NCBI GenBank assembly: GCA_013397845.1
Contig: VZTG01009145.1
Location: forward strand, 337,531 to 401,530
Length of the DNA: 64,000 bases
Direction of reading: 5' to 3'
DNA from: Melanocharis versteri
Lineage: Eukaryota > Chordata > Aves > Passeriformes > Melanocharitidae
Positions 47,301 to 57,927 of the stretch are shown piece after piece. Positions within the stretch are counted from its first letter, which is position 1, and each line of letters starts with the position of its first letter. A program made the translations under genes and the position numbers. The notes beneath the pieces were generated by a model that worked only from the letters and a program-made list of their open reading frames with translations, was not told the origin of the DNA and searched no databases.

Positions 47301-50300
47301 AGTAACTCACCACAGCTTTCAATGGAAGAAGAAGGTATCTAAATTGATACTCTGAATGGTTAACCAAAGCAAGAGGACTGTTTGTTCTGAGTAACAAATG
47401 CCTGTGTGACTGCAAGGATGGACTTCCAACACCTCCAGTTATTTTCAGTATGCAGAAGCTGACTTCTTCTGGCATGGCCTTAGCATAAATACAACATAAC
47501 CTGTGTGGTCTTGGTGGAGAAACACAGAAATTCTTCTGAGTTCTCTGAGTTAGAATTATGGAATGGTTTGGGTTGGAAGGGACCTTAAAGCCCATCCCAT
47601 TCTACCCCCTGCCATGGGCAGGGACACCTTCCGCTCTCCCAGGCTGCTCCAAGCTCCATCCAGCCTGGCATTGGACACTGCCAGGGATCCAGGGGCAGCC
47701 ACAGCTTCTCTGGGCACCCTGTGCCAGGACCTCCCCACCCTCCCAGGGAACAATTCCTTCCCAATATCCCATCTAACCCTGCCCTCTGGCAGTGGGAAGC
47801 CATTCCCCCTTGCCCTGTCACTTCCTGCCCTTATCCAAAGTGCTTGTTCAGCTCTCCTGGAGCCCCTTTAGGCCCTGGAAGGGGCTCTGAGGTCTCCCTG
47901 GAGCCTTCTCTTCTCCAGGTGAACACCCCCAGCTCTGCCAGCCTGGCTCCAGAGCAGAGGGGCTCCAGCCCTTGGAGCATTTTCATGGCACCCTCTGGAC
48001 TGTTACAAGATGTCCATGTCCCTGTCATGCTGGAAGCCCCAGAGCTGGATGCAGTACTCCAGGTGTGGTCTCTGGGATGGATTCAGGGCTATGTGCTGTA
48101 CTGGCTTCTTAGCTGCAGCTGTTTGCTTTCCTCTCTACTGTCTTGGAATCATCAGACTTCAGGACTTCTGCTGTAGGAAGGCTGATGCAAATCCCCTTGG
48201 AGGCAAGAGAAACAGCTTATTTAAACTAGAAGCCAAAAGCTCAAGAAGAGCAAATCCAGGAGAGAAGAGAGGTGCCAGCATGGGAAAAGCTCTATTTGAA
48301 GTTCAGTGTGATATTTGTACAAGAGCAGGTTGGTGTAAACTGGCCTTGAGCACCTTCACGCTGAGAATTAGTGGAAGGTTCTCACCGAGTAGAGGACTGA
48401 AGAGCATAAGAGGAGCTTGAAGAATGAGGTTCCAGAGGGAACTTGTACAGGTTGGCTGTGAGAGCAGGGGGCTGGCTCAGCAACCTGGCAGCCCTTACCT
48501 AGGTCTGAATAGCCGGTGCTTAGGAGAATACTTGGTATGAAAAGTGCCTCCAAGCCAGGGAAGCATGCCTGACTTTCCCACACACTCTTTATTGTTTCTC
48601 AAGTGTCGTGATAAGAATTGAATTTTCTGAAGTAGACCCTGGAGAGGTTGCAACATGGAAAAATAGTCTCCAGAGTGCGAGCAGACCTTCTTGGAAGTTC
48701 TTCTTTCCCCCGTGGCACAGCCTGGTGCAATGCTCAGACTGAACTTCTGGCTGGTCCCTCCCCAGGGAAAGGACTCGAGTACCTTGATGCCTCCCCCAAT
48801 TTCAACTCCACACCACTGGCCTGGGTCCAGAGCCATGTGACTTTCATGTTCAGCAGGAACTTCTTCCTCTAGAAATTTATCTGCAGTAAAACATGCTTGC
48901 TGCCCTTGATGAGCTGGCTCTGAGCAAGAACCAGCCCCTTCTTCCAGCATGACTGCCTCAGGGTTTCACTCTGAGGATCACAGGTCTCTTGCCTTCCTCC
49001 CTGCCCTGCCTTAGGAGATCTGATCTCGTCAGGGGCGTAATGAGCTCTTGGGCTCAAGGTGGAGGCTTGTGGAGCCAATGTGCCTGGGACCCCTCTCCTT
49101 TTCTCTTACTTCCCTAGATGTTGAGTTTGCACTTCATCCCTTCTCTGTTGGAGTCTGCTGGCCAGCAGGTCCTGAGCACATCACTTCAGGGTCGCCCTTT
49201 AGGGCAGAAGAGGAGCATTTGTGTCTGGGATAGCAGAGCGCTGGCCTCCAGGCACTGATGGGGCAGGGGGAATGTGCAGCCAGTCATGGTGACTGCAGGG
49301 CCAGGGAGGAGGGAGGCATGGAAACCCAGTAGTGTTTCCCAGTGCACCCTGCAGAGCCAACTCGGTCAGTCTGGAGCTTGCTGTGTTGCAGGAGGATTTT
49401 TATGTTAATTGTCACAGCATGGGGTATGGTGAAAAGTATTTAGTGTGCTTAAAGGTGCTGCAGAAGTCTTTTTTGCTCTTGGACTTCTGCTCCTTTTCTG
49501 CTTGGCTTCAAGGTCTCAGTCATTCTAGCAGAGCTGGCTCACTGATCTCGGCTGTTGTGAGCAGCTGTGGCTCTTCTGGCTGCTGTGAGAAAATGCAAAC
49601 TATTCCAAGAGTTATCACAGAGAGGAGAAAGAGTTGTGGTGGTGCTTCCTGATCTAGACAGGAAGAAGCAGTGTTAGGATGGTTCCTGATGTCCTCATAT
49701 GCCAGTGATTTAAACTGTTTCTGAAAATGTGGCTTGCCAAACTCTTCCCAGATAGTATGACAAAATGCTCCCATCTTGCAGCAAAGCTGCAGCCCTAAAG
49801 AAATGATGAATATTGTTGAGTTCTGCTTAGGCAGGTGGTTTGAGGAGCTGCTGTTTATCCTGTTCAGGGCTTCTTAGTGTGCAGGAAGGTGGTGGGTTTT
49901 TGGCAGCTCAGCAGACTCAGGTGTAGGTTCAGCCCTCCCTTGTGGCTTTTTTGGTTGCTGCAAATACCTCATCTGCTCTGGGTCATTCAGACGGGATTGT
50001 CCAGCTGCTGGAGGAGCCTGCCCTGCCTGCCAAAATACTTAACAAAAGCTTAGTGATAAATACCCCCCTGAAGTGCTGTGCTGTTGGGAAGAGGTTTGGC
50101 AGCAGGATGTCACTGCCCATGAGCCGAGGTCCGAGATGCCAGCTGGAAAGCCATGATCAAATGGAGCTGTGAAAGAGCAGGCAGGAGACACAGAGTGTTC
50201 TGGTTCCTGTCAGCACTGGGCCTTCTGTTTAAGGTTTATTTCATCCTGTGGGACAGAAAATCCGCTCTGGGGGGGTCTTCAGTCTTCTTCAGCAGAGAGC

Positions 50301-53300
50301 TTTTTTCCATCAGTGGAGAATATTAGCGAGTGACACTTTTCTGGCCCCCCTGTCACCTGCCTGCATTGGGCTGAGGTCCTTGGCAGTTGTGCAAGTGCTC
50401 CCAGCAGTTCCTTGTGTGCTGGAAGCCCCTAAAGCATCTGGGAAGCCTTTTTAGACAAGCCTCCTTTGCACTGACAGTGTGCAAGCGGATTTTTTTCTTT
50501 CCTTTAAAAGCTTTTTGCTTATATACCTGGTCCAAACGTGCTGCAAGCAGGCAGAGATGATATTTCCCCACCACCACCTCAGTTTTGTGGACAGATCTTT
50601 GTGTAAGCTCCTGCTGGAAGCAAATTTGGGTTTTGGCAGAGTAAATGTCCACATGTGCTGCTGGATACAATAACTGGTGATCTGTCTATGTTCCTTGTTC
50701 ACTATGCAGGGCACTCATGTGGAAATTTCTGTCACTGCTATGCTGAGGGTTGTGCCAATGCCTGTAGTGTGGAACAAAACCAGAGTGGGAATGAACTCTG
50801 AAAATCCAACTGTGAAAAGACCCCAGATGGATCTGGGGATGAGTCCAGTCGTCTTCTACCTACACGGAGGCTGTAGGCAGACTGAGGAGGAAAAGAAGGA
50901 AGGCTGTTGGAGGGTTGTGAGGGGTTCAGGTCTCCTTGGTCTGAGAAACTGAGCGTGGAGCTTTTCACTCCATACTGTGGGAACCTGAGGTACATAATGG
51001 TACAAAAGGGCTTTGTGAAACTAAAAATCGAGAGCTATGGAGATAATAGGGTGTTGACAACCATCTAAGCACTTAGAGAACAAATTAGGCTGCAAATGGG
51101 AAGCTGTTCATTTGTTGAGTTGAGGAAATTAAAATTCTGTGCACGTTATTCCAAAGGAGACTTTGAAAAAGCCTGACAGATCTTACTTGGAACTGTCTGG
51201 AGAGATGGAGCCAGCTCCCTCTCTGTGCATGGCTGAGTGCTGTTCTCTCTGGGGCAGAAGTGGCAATGACAGAGTGGATTTGGGATGTGTGCTCTGGAAA
51301 CGTGGTGTCTGCAGCGTGCCAGTGCTATTTGGAAGCGGTGTGAGGTTATCTGGCAGCACCAGGAGCTGGCCAGGGGTTGAGCAGCCTTCTTCCTCCCTCT
51401 GCTGAGCTGCAGCACAGCTGGGCAGGAGGGGGATGGAGCAAGGCACAGACAACTTGGCCTCGGTGTCTTCTGACGTTTGAGAAGCTTTCCTGGACGATCT
51501 TCACTCTAAACACGTGTGCTGGAGCCGTGGTGTGGCTTAGAGGCTCAGCTGGCAGACAAGGTGTCATGTTTTACATTTAGAAATCGTGGTCTTGACCTTC
51601 CACCCTGCTGAGAATGTAGGGATGTGTTTTTGCTGAAGTTTTATCCTTATTCCTATTCAAAGAAGATCCAGGCAGAAGCTGCCAGCAAGCTTAAAAACTC
51701 TCTCCTCCTCAAGCATATTCCTGGCAGAAATAATTGTCACAAACTAGGTCTTGGGTCTGTTTCTCTTGGCTGAAGGAACTTTTCAATCCAGAAATGAAGC
51801 AAGTAGACTTTATTTATCTTGCTGGCCATTTGTCTTGGAAGGGGATCATCAAACCCTTTGCTTCGTTATTTCCTGACTCTCATTAATTCTCACATACAGC
51901 CTTGGAAGCTGGAAATCAAAACAAATAGAGGAAAAATTAAAAGAAAGCTCAGAGTATCTTTTTTTTTTTTCCAATATGCAATTAAAATGTGATGTATCCT
52001 GCTAGTAGGTATTTCCAGATTGGGTCCTAGAGAAGCAGTATCTTTGGTTTTGTGGAATTTTATAATTATGGAAAATCATTACTTCCTTCTTATTTTTCCT
52101 CACTAAATCTATGAGAAACTGATCCTTTTCTCCTCCAAAACAAAAACAACCTCCATTTCTTTTTGATTATGAAGTTTTTGGACTGTCCTAAAAATGAGAC
52201 TGCAAAAAATTATTGACTCTAGGTATGAGCTGCAGACTTTCCTGGAAGGAAACTGGAGATGCTCCCTCCACCCCACAGATGCATCTGCCATTATGTAAAC
52301 TCACCTTCAGGTCCTACAGAACAGCCTCAAACCCAGATTTTGAAGGGCTTGCTCTTTGTGTTGGGCTGTCAAACATGAAGCCAACTCACCTGACTTGCCT
52401 TTTGTGTCCTCTGCCCTTCTATTTTTGTGCGTTTGAGCCTTTCTGTGGGGGTACAAATACAGATGTGGAGATGTTGGAGGGCCAGTGAGGACCGAGAAAA
52501 CGAACTTCACCTGGGGAGTGACTGCCTGGGGTGGAAGCACTGGGCAGTGAGGCTGGGGGTACAGCTTAAGAATCAGAATTGTTCTAGAAGCAAGAATCTG
52601 AATTGTCATAAAATTACAAAATTGGTCAGGCTTTGAGAGCTGCTTATTCCCAAAGAGCTGAGAGAAAGGCAGACAAGGTCAAGGCACACCCAGTGCATTC
52701 CGGGCATGGCTGCTGTTCCATGAGGGGGGGAGCAGTGCGAGTACCAGCTCCAGATGTGACTTTATTGTGAGGATTCAGGTGCCTTTGTGGCCCAGATGCC
52801 AGTTTATCATTCCTGCGTGCTCCACATTTCATGTCAATGATTATTTTTTTTGTAAATTTGAGGTGTATCACACCCAAGGCTTCTGCACGGGCTCCTCCCA
52901 GCTCACTGCAGGGGTTGGCAGAAGCAAGGATTGTAAAGCTGGGGTTTGGGAGGACTGGGTAGCTTGTATTTCCCATCTGTGTAGCACATCTCCCATTTCA
53001 GTGGGTAAAGGAGCATCTCCGTGGGTACCTGCGGGTGCTCCATGGTCCCTGACTCATGCCAGGGCAGATGCTGGGAGTGTCTCAGCTCTCTCCTTCCTTT
53101 GCCAGTTTAAGATCTCATTGCTTATGCTGGGGCCTTGCTATAGGGGATGGCTGTTCCTGGAGGATACCCCTGATTCAGGGAAGGTTGATTCTATGGAACT
53201 TGGTGCTCAGTGATCTGGTTTGGTTTGTCCTTAGTCTTGCTGCTGCTGGGTCCCCTTTCATCCAGTGCTGCCTTCCCAGCTGGATTCCTCCTCTCTCAGC

Positions 53301-56300
53301 ACACAATCATCTCCTCCTTCCTGGTTCCCATTCCAGGCGTCTTGTACTGTGGTTCTGCCAAATCAGCTTGGAGTGCCTGTTGTCACTTGGAATGTCCTTG
53401 ATTGCAAAGAAGAGTGACAAGAAGTCAGAAAAATAACAGGAGGGTTGCAGAAAGGCTCTGCCGAGGACAATTCCATAAATGCTGTCTGTGCCCAGCCGGT
53501 ACCGAGGGCAGCTCGTGACTCGTGTGCCTGCAGGGCCAGGCACAGCCTACTTTCCTTGTGTCTGTCCTCAGAGATACTCAGATTCAAGAAAAACTCACTT
53601 GCTGGGAGATGCTGTGGGCCTGAGTGGTGGCCAACAGTCTGGCCGTGCTCCTGGGTCCTGCCAGCCTGGCTTGGGGTGAGGTGGAGACTCCTCAGAGCTG
53701 CTGCATGTCTTCCCTGCCCTGAGTCATGCCTGTGCTGCTGCCAGCACTATGTGCTGCACCTCAGGAGGTGCCTGGGAAGCGAGTCATGGATGTGGGTGGT
53801 GTTCAGGGACAATGGATGTGAACCTGAGGGTGCTGCAGGTACCTCTTGCCTGAAGAAAGCGTTCTCTGCCAGTGTGGCAGTGACAGTGGGAAACACCTTC
53901 AGCAAAGTCTGGACAGATCCTAGTCCTGAGAGCTCAGTCTGTGGAGATACTCTGGTGCTTATTGGCTTCATTCAGCTTCTTCTTTGTCAGCAAAGGGCTC
54001 ACAGTGAGACAGGTTCTGGAGAAGAGGGGTGTGCTTGAAAATTCCTTCCTGTCCTGCTGCCACCTCACCACTGACTGCACAGTTGTTCTGTATAAGGGGG
54101 TAGAAGAAAAGGTGTGTTTCTGCCTCAGCGAGTTTGTATCAGATTTGTGACAGGAGAAGGGTGTGCTTTGCTCCTCCAGATACAGCCACCAAGGCAGTTC
54201 CTCCTCCTGTGTAGAGATTGCAGCTTTGGGAATTATTTGGGGGTTACCAGAGCCAAAACAGGAGTAAAACCTTCCCTAATGACCTGGGACTGCATTAGCA
54301 CAGCCCTGTTGTCTCGATTTTTGCTCTGTCAGCACACAAATGGTGCAGCTGGAGCCATGTTCTGTCCCTTTGCTTCTTGGTTTCTGCATGTGGGGATCTT
54401 TCAGGAGTGTCCTGCCCCTTCCACGTTGCCTGCTATGAAACTTCCTGATTGCTTCTGATTGTCTTCCACCAGGGAATTCTCTTGGTGTACGACATCACTA
54501 ATCGCTGGTCCTTTGATGGGATAGACCGATGGATAAAGGAAATAGATGAGGTAAGTGAATGGAAGAGCATATGCAGTGATCTATAGCAGAAATATGGGGA
54601 GGTATCACCCGAGGTGTTTCCTGCTCTGGGGGCAGGAGCGGCTCTGCTATGGAGGGGACATGATGGCAGTGCAGTAGTAAGAGGAGCAGAGCAATAAGTG
54701 TCTGCCTTCCCACTCTGTGTAAATCTGGAGTAGTAGGAAAGGGCTCGGGGATGGTCAAGAAAGACAGGAAAGTTCCCTCAGAAATGAAAGGACTGGGAGG
54801 TGGCAAATTAGTCGTCCCCACCACATAGAGGAGCTGCTGGGCAGTCCCTCAGCCACAGAGCAGCTTCTGCTGCTTTTCCCTTCACTGCTCTTGCAGCTAA
54901 GCAGAATGCTGGGTGTAGCCATGATTTCTCCACTTCTTTCCTTGTTCCAGCATGCCCCAGGTGTCCCTCGGATCCTGGTGGGAAACAGGCTGCACCTGGC
55001 CTTCAAGCGGCAGGTGCCGACAGAGCAAGCACGCGCCTACGCCGAGAAGAACTGCATGACCTTCTTCGAGGTGAGCCCCCTGTGCAACTTCAACGTCATC
55101 GAGTCCTTCACGGAGCTGTCCCGCATCGTCCTCATGCGGCACGGCATGGAGAAGATCTGGAGACCCAACCGAGGTCAGTGGGCAGGAGGGTGCTCTGTGT
55201 GGGAAGTTTGGGCTCACCGGGAGGTGTGGAGCTGTGGGAACCGCATCCACCTGACGTGGAGAAATGCCTTGGGACAGACAAGCTGAAGCTGAGCCAGAAG
55301 CTGCCTGTGCTGGCGCAGGGATGGGCAGCTCCAGAGTTTAGCATGTCTGGGATCTGAAGCGCTCTGGGGCATCCTCAGCCTTTCCACTTACTCTGGATGA
55401 GGCTGAGGGCAATTAAGCTCCCAGCTTGAAAGTACTTCAGTCAAACAGCTGTGTGGGATAAATCCAAGTGTAAGCACCTCACTCCTTGCCCTTGCCTGAG
55501 CCTGTCTTCCTTGTTTTAGAGGGAAGCAGAGTGAGCCCAAGAAGCTGAAAGGGACTGGATCTCATCCCTGCTGTCAGCATGCAGCAGTGGGCTGGGTTAT
55601 TCCGTATATCCAGGCATGTGTGCCACAAGGAGGCAAACCACGAACAGATTCTGTGTTACGTCTCAGCCTGTTGAGTTTGAAGCAAAATAATCTGAGTTCC
55701 CACATTATTCCTGGCTGGGAACAGCCAGTGTGTCCCACTGCAGTCTGAGCAGCAGCAGATCTGTGTTCTTGGGATGACGTGCTCTCATATGGATCTTCAG
55801 CTCCTGCTCACCAGGGTGGGAAAATCCTGTTTGCCAGCCCCCGTCACCAAATTTTCTGCCTGGGGTCCTGTCCCCAGCCTGGCTGCTGTGCTATGGTCTG
55901 CACGTCACAGAGGGATGTTGGGCAGGGACTGGGCTGAATTCTCAGACCTTTCCTGAATCTTTTCCAGAGGATTTGTAACTGCGGGCTGCCTGCTTGGGAA
56001 TGGAAAGGGCAAAAAGAAAAGGCCTCAAATTGTGCCAGAGGAGGTTTAGATTAGATATTAGGGGAAATTTCCTCACAAAAAAGGTGGTCAGACACTAAAA
56101 CAGGCTGCCCAGGGCAGTGGTGGAGTCACCATCCCTGGAAGTGTTCAAAAAAGATGCAGGTGTGGCACCTGGGGAGATGGTTTAGTGGAGGTCTTGGCAG
56201 TGCTGAGGGAATAGTTGGACTCGATGATCTTAGAAGGCCTTTCTAACCTAAATGTTTCTGTGATTCTGTGAGTGGGGGGCTCCCTGCTGGGGAATCGGGA

Positions 56301-57235
56301 TCTGGCTGCTCGGGAGGGGCAGCGTGGCTTTGGCAGCGGGCAGGCAGGAGGATAACGAGAGCCCTCGTGTGGCCGCTGGCTGGGAATTCCCCGGCGAGGA
56401 CAGGGACTTCCCAAGGCAGGCTCCCACCGTGCACGCTGGGCTGGGAGGATGCTGGGGAGCTGGAAAGGGCAGAGCGGTGTTCTGGGTGTTCTGGCTTGGT
56501 GGGGTCTCTGTGGCCTGGAGGTTCTGCAGAGAGCTGCTCCCCTGAGCAGATCCCAGGTGACACTGTCCTGTTCCAGGACTTGCTGACCCTGTTGCCTCTT
56601 TCTCAGGCACATCCTGGTTGCCAGAGGATGGGTTGAGAAGCCAAGTGTCTGTCAGGAATGTGAGCCAAGCCCTGCCAGCCCCGGGTGCTGAGCAGAGCAG
56701 GGCTGGCAGTGCCTAACCCTGTGTTCACACCAAAGTTGGTGTCTGGCAAAGCACAAACCTCCAACAGCAGAGCTCACCTTGATTTCCCAAGCTTTTTTCC
56801 TAAATATCCTGCTCCCTACTCCGGGCTCCTGTGCAGTCATTATTGACATATCTCCCTGAGGAGCTGGAGCTGTGCAGCATAAGGAATAGTTGTGGGGGAA
56901 GGGCAGCCCAGGAGATCTCCTGGCCCTTGACTGTGTGGTCCTTTCTCCCCGCAGTGTTCAGCTTACAGGACCTGTGCTGCCGAGCCATCGTGTCCTGCAC
57001 CCCGGTGCACCTCATCGACAAGCTCCCCTTGCCCGTCACCATCAAGAGCCACCTGAAATCCTTCTCCATGGCCAATGGGATGAACGCAGTGATGATGCAC
57101 GGCCGCTCCTATTCCCTGGCCAGCAGCGGGGGCGGGAGCAGCAGCAAAGGGAACAGCTTGAAGAGATCCAAATCCATCCGGCCGCCCCAGAGCCCCCCAC
57201 AGAACTGCTCACGCAACAACTGCAAGATCTCTTAG
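23170..57235 (+). CDS. RAB40C: RAB40C, six coding exons (start codon lost at an N)
   Basis: Rab-like GTPase with a C-terminal SOCS box; the family binds Elongin B/C and Cullin-5 to form a membrane-linked ubiquitin ligase. Coding join: <23170-23301, 41538-41598, 44286-44346, 54473-54550, 54951-55173, 56955-57235. Numbered as in the 281-aa human protein (four N-terminal residues assumed), the P-loop GDSDVGKG is at 21-28 and switch II WDTSGQG at 68-74 (Ser where most Rabs have Ala). The usual NKxD base motif is replaced by GNRLHL, as is normal for Rab40. The SOCS box follows from about 190 ([14 protein letters not shown], then a Cul5-box-like LPLP). A Ser/Gly-rich linker precedes the end, [10 protein letters not shown], whose CKIS is a prenylation box. 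Exon sums give exactly 281 residues, equal to human. All introns are GT-AG. RAB40C is favoured over RAB40A/B by synteny. Confidence 0.95.
29978..30013 (+). repeat. 18-bp tandem duplication
   Basis: AGAGATTGTTTGTTCCTC followed directly by AGAGATTGTTTGTTCCTA, in RAB40C intron 1. Confidence 0.9.
34833..34899 (+). repeat. 21-22 bp tandem repeat
   Basis: Two full units, 34852-34873 and 34874-34894 (ATCTTGGAAA(A)GGnCTAGTAAC), with partial units on both sides. In RAB40C intron 1. Confidence 0.85.
38490..38588 (+). repeat. 38-bp tandem repeat, about 2.6 copies
   Basis: Units start CCAGGGGAGTGGGATCGAAG at 38490 and 38528; a third, partial unit starts at 38566. Units differ by one base (ATTGCAC versus ATCGCAC). 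In RAB40C intron 1. Confidence 0.93.
41145..41265 (-). mobile_element. CR1 LINE 3' fragment
   Basis: Starts with the reverse-complement tail GAGAATCATGGAGTGATTTG, then CCATGGTCAGGGACACTTTC and CAAGCCCCATCCAACC. About 270 bases upstream of RAB40C exon 2. Confidence 0.88.
41538..41598 (+). CDS. RAB40C: RAB40C coding exon 2
   Basis: 61 nt, preceded by TTTTCTTTCAG and followed by GTAAGT. It completes Gly, then encodes [19 protein letters not shown] and two bases of Trp. It holds the switch I/effector region and the strand leading into switch II. Confidence 0.94.
41599..44285 (+). other. RAB40C: RAB40C intron 2
   Basis: A 2.7 kb intron. It holds a long forward CR1 copy at 41866-42390; the rest shows nothing recognisable. 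Confidence 0.85.
41866..42390 (+). mobile_element. Long, well-preserved CR1 3' end
   Basis: Begins in the upstream CR1 part (GAGACCCCACCTGTAGTTC, CAGAGGAGGCCATGAAGATG), then carries the same blocks as the 21190 copy to a tail ATCATTCTGTG. Sense orientation in RAB40C intron 2. Confidence 0.93.
44286..44346 (+). CDS. RAB40C: RAB40C coding exon 3
   Basis: 61 nt, preceded by GTGTTTTAG and followed by GTAAGT. It completes Trp, then encodes [20 protein letters not shown], the switch II segment. Skipping it would shift the frame. A forward CR1 in the intron before it and a near-identical reverse CR1 in the intron after it flank this exon. Confidence 0.94.
45630..45800 (-). mobile_element. CR1 LINE 3' fragment
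   Basis: Reverse-strand tail ATCATATAATCACAG, then TTGGAAGGGCCCTTAAGGCT, CCCATGGGCAGGGACTCTC and CCTTGAACACTTCCAGGGAT. In RAB40C intron 3. Confidence 0.87.
46541..46850 (-). mobile_element. CR1 LINE 3' fragment (older)
   Basis: Reverse-strand CR1 with AACATCTCCAGGGATGGTGA, CTGGACAGCCTGTGCCAATG, CACCCTTTCAGTGAAGAA and GTTTCCTCTCACCCTGTCAC blocks. More diverged than its neighbour at 47551. Confidence 0.82.
47551..48075 (-). mobile_element. Long, well-preserved CR1 3' end, antisense
   Basis: Starts TAGAATTATGGAATGGTTTG and continues through all blocks of the 41866 copy on the reverse strand to GGATGCAGTACTCCAGGTG. By eye it is almost identical to the reverse complement of the 41866 copy over several hundred bases. 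Confidence 0.93.
54473..54550 (+). CDS. RAB40C: RAB40C coding exon 4
   Basis: 78 nt (26 codons, phase 0), preceded by CTTCCACCAG and followed by GTAAGT. It encodes [17 protein letters not shown] through KEIDE, the strand and helix that follow switch II in Ras-like folds. Confidence 0.95.
54951..55173 (+). CDS. RAB40C: RAB40C coding exon 5
   Basis: 223 nt, preceded by TTGTTCCAG and followed by GTCAGT. It encodes [19 protein letters not shown], then [20 protein letters not shown] and the segment up to [14 protein letters not shown] stands where other Rabs have NKxD. The exon covers the last part of the GTPase fold. Confidence 0.95.
55174..56954 (+). other. RAB40C: RAB40C intron 5
   Basis: A 1.8 kb intron with a forward CR1 3' fragment at 56035-56270. 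The preceding intron 4 (54551-54950) is only 400 bases and has nothing notable. Confidence 0.85.
56035..56270 (+). mobile_element. CR1 LINE 3' fragment
   Basis: Runs from AGGAGGTTTAGATTAGATAT through GGGCAGTGGTGGAGTCACC and TTGGACTCGATGATCTTAGA to the tail TTTCTGTGATTCTGTG. Resembles the 14228-14464 copy. In RAB40C intron 5, sense. Confidence 0.9.
56955..57235 (+). CDS. RAB40C: RAB40C last coding exon: SOCS box and prenylated tail
   Basis: Preceded by TCTCCCCGCAG. It encodes Val (split) and 92 residues: the SOCS box from [12 protein letters not shown] to [10 protein letters not shown], then [15 protein letters not shown], a Ser/Gly linker, a basic KRSKSIRPP patch and the CKIS end. TAG is at 57233-57235. 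Extra cysteines before the prenyl site (NCSRNNC) could be further lipidated; that is inference. Confidence 0.96.
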
Positions 57236-57835
57236 CAGGATGGGCACCCTGAGCTTCTGTCGGATCCACACCCACCCACCGATGTACAGCTGTTTGCACA
57301 CTGAACCCTTTTCCACTGGATCTTTTCGGATGGGCCACGGTTGCTTTTCCAATGGCACGCACAAGCGTTAGGAATGTGCTCACGTTTTGGCTTGGCATAG
57401 GAAGAAGCATGGTGCCGGCTGGATCCCGCAGCGCTGGCGGGGAGAGGATCTGCCAAGTGACCCTCCAAGAATGCTTTGGGCTTTGCCTCTTGGCCTGGGG
57501 TGGAAAATTCAGCAGCTGCCGGGTTGGGGAGGGGGGAAGGGGGAAAAAAAGCTCATCCAGTCTCAATGGAGCAATGGATTTAATGGAAGATTGAGAGGCT
57601 TAAGGGAGTAGGCAAGGAGAGTCTGTGCTGCAACTTTAACTCTTGGCCTCCTGAACAGATTGCTGGTGCAATAGTGATCATTGGATGTAGACAAAAAGAA
57701 ACAGGGACAGGGGACTAACGACAGTTTTCACCGGGATGTTAACCTGCTGTTGCCAAAAAAAACCAGAAAACAAGGCAAGAGTTGGCCAATTGGAAAGGGG
57801 AAGGCAGTGCTCTGTTTACCGCCTTCGCTTATTTA

Positions 57836-57927
57836 TGTAAATATTATACATATATATAAATATCACTTGTTTTTTAAGGGTTTTTTTAAGAAGCAGTCAG
57901 GGAAAATTTTATGCAGCCATGTAAATA
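57836..57927 (+). promoter_or_regulatory. Two Pumilio-type elements in RAB40C 3' UTR
   Basis: TGTAAATA occurs at 57836-57843 and 57920-57927, each an exact match to the UGUANAUA consensus bound by PUM1/PUM2, which usually lowers mRNA stability. Binding is inferred from motif only. Confidence 0.5.

Larger units (their letters stand above)
44347..54472 (+). other. RAB40C: RAB40C intron 3 (10.1 kb)
   Basis: Three reverse CR1 copies lie in its first 3.8 kb (45630-45800, 46541-46850, 47551-48075). From 48.1 to 54.4 kb I see no gene, RNA or repeat apart from a T run near 51960-51971 within an AT-rich stretch. Confidence 0.85.

Noticed and set aside
47563..47871. Open frames inside CR1 copies (here, 21305-21800 and 42051-42372)
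   Set aside because: These are translations of the non-coding CR1 3' end in arbitrary frames, not reverse transcriptase or endonuclease sequence.
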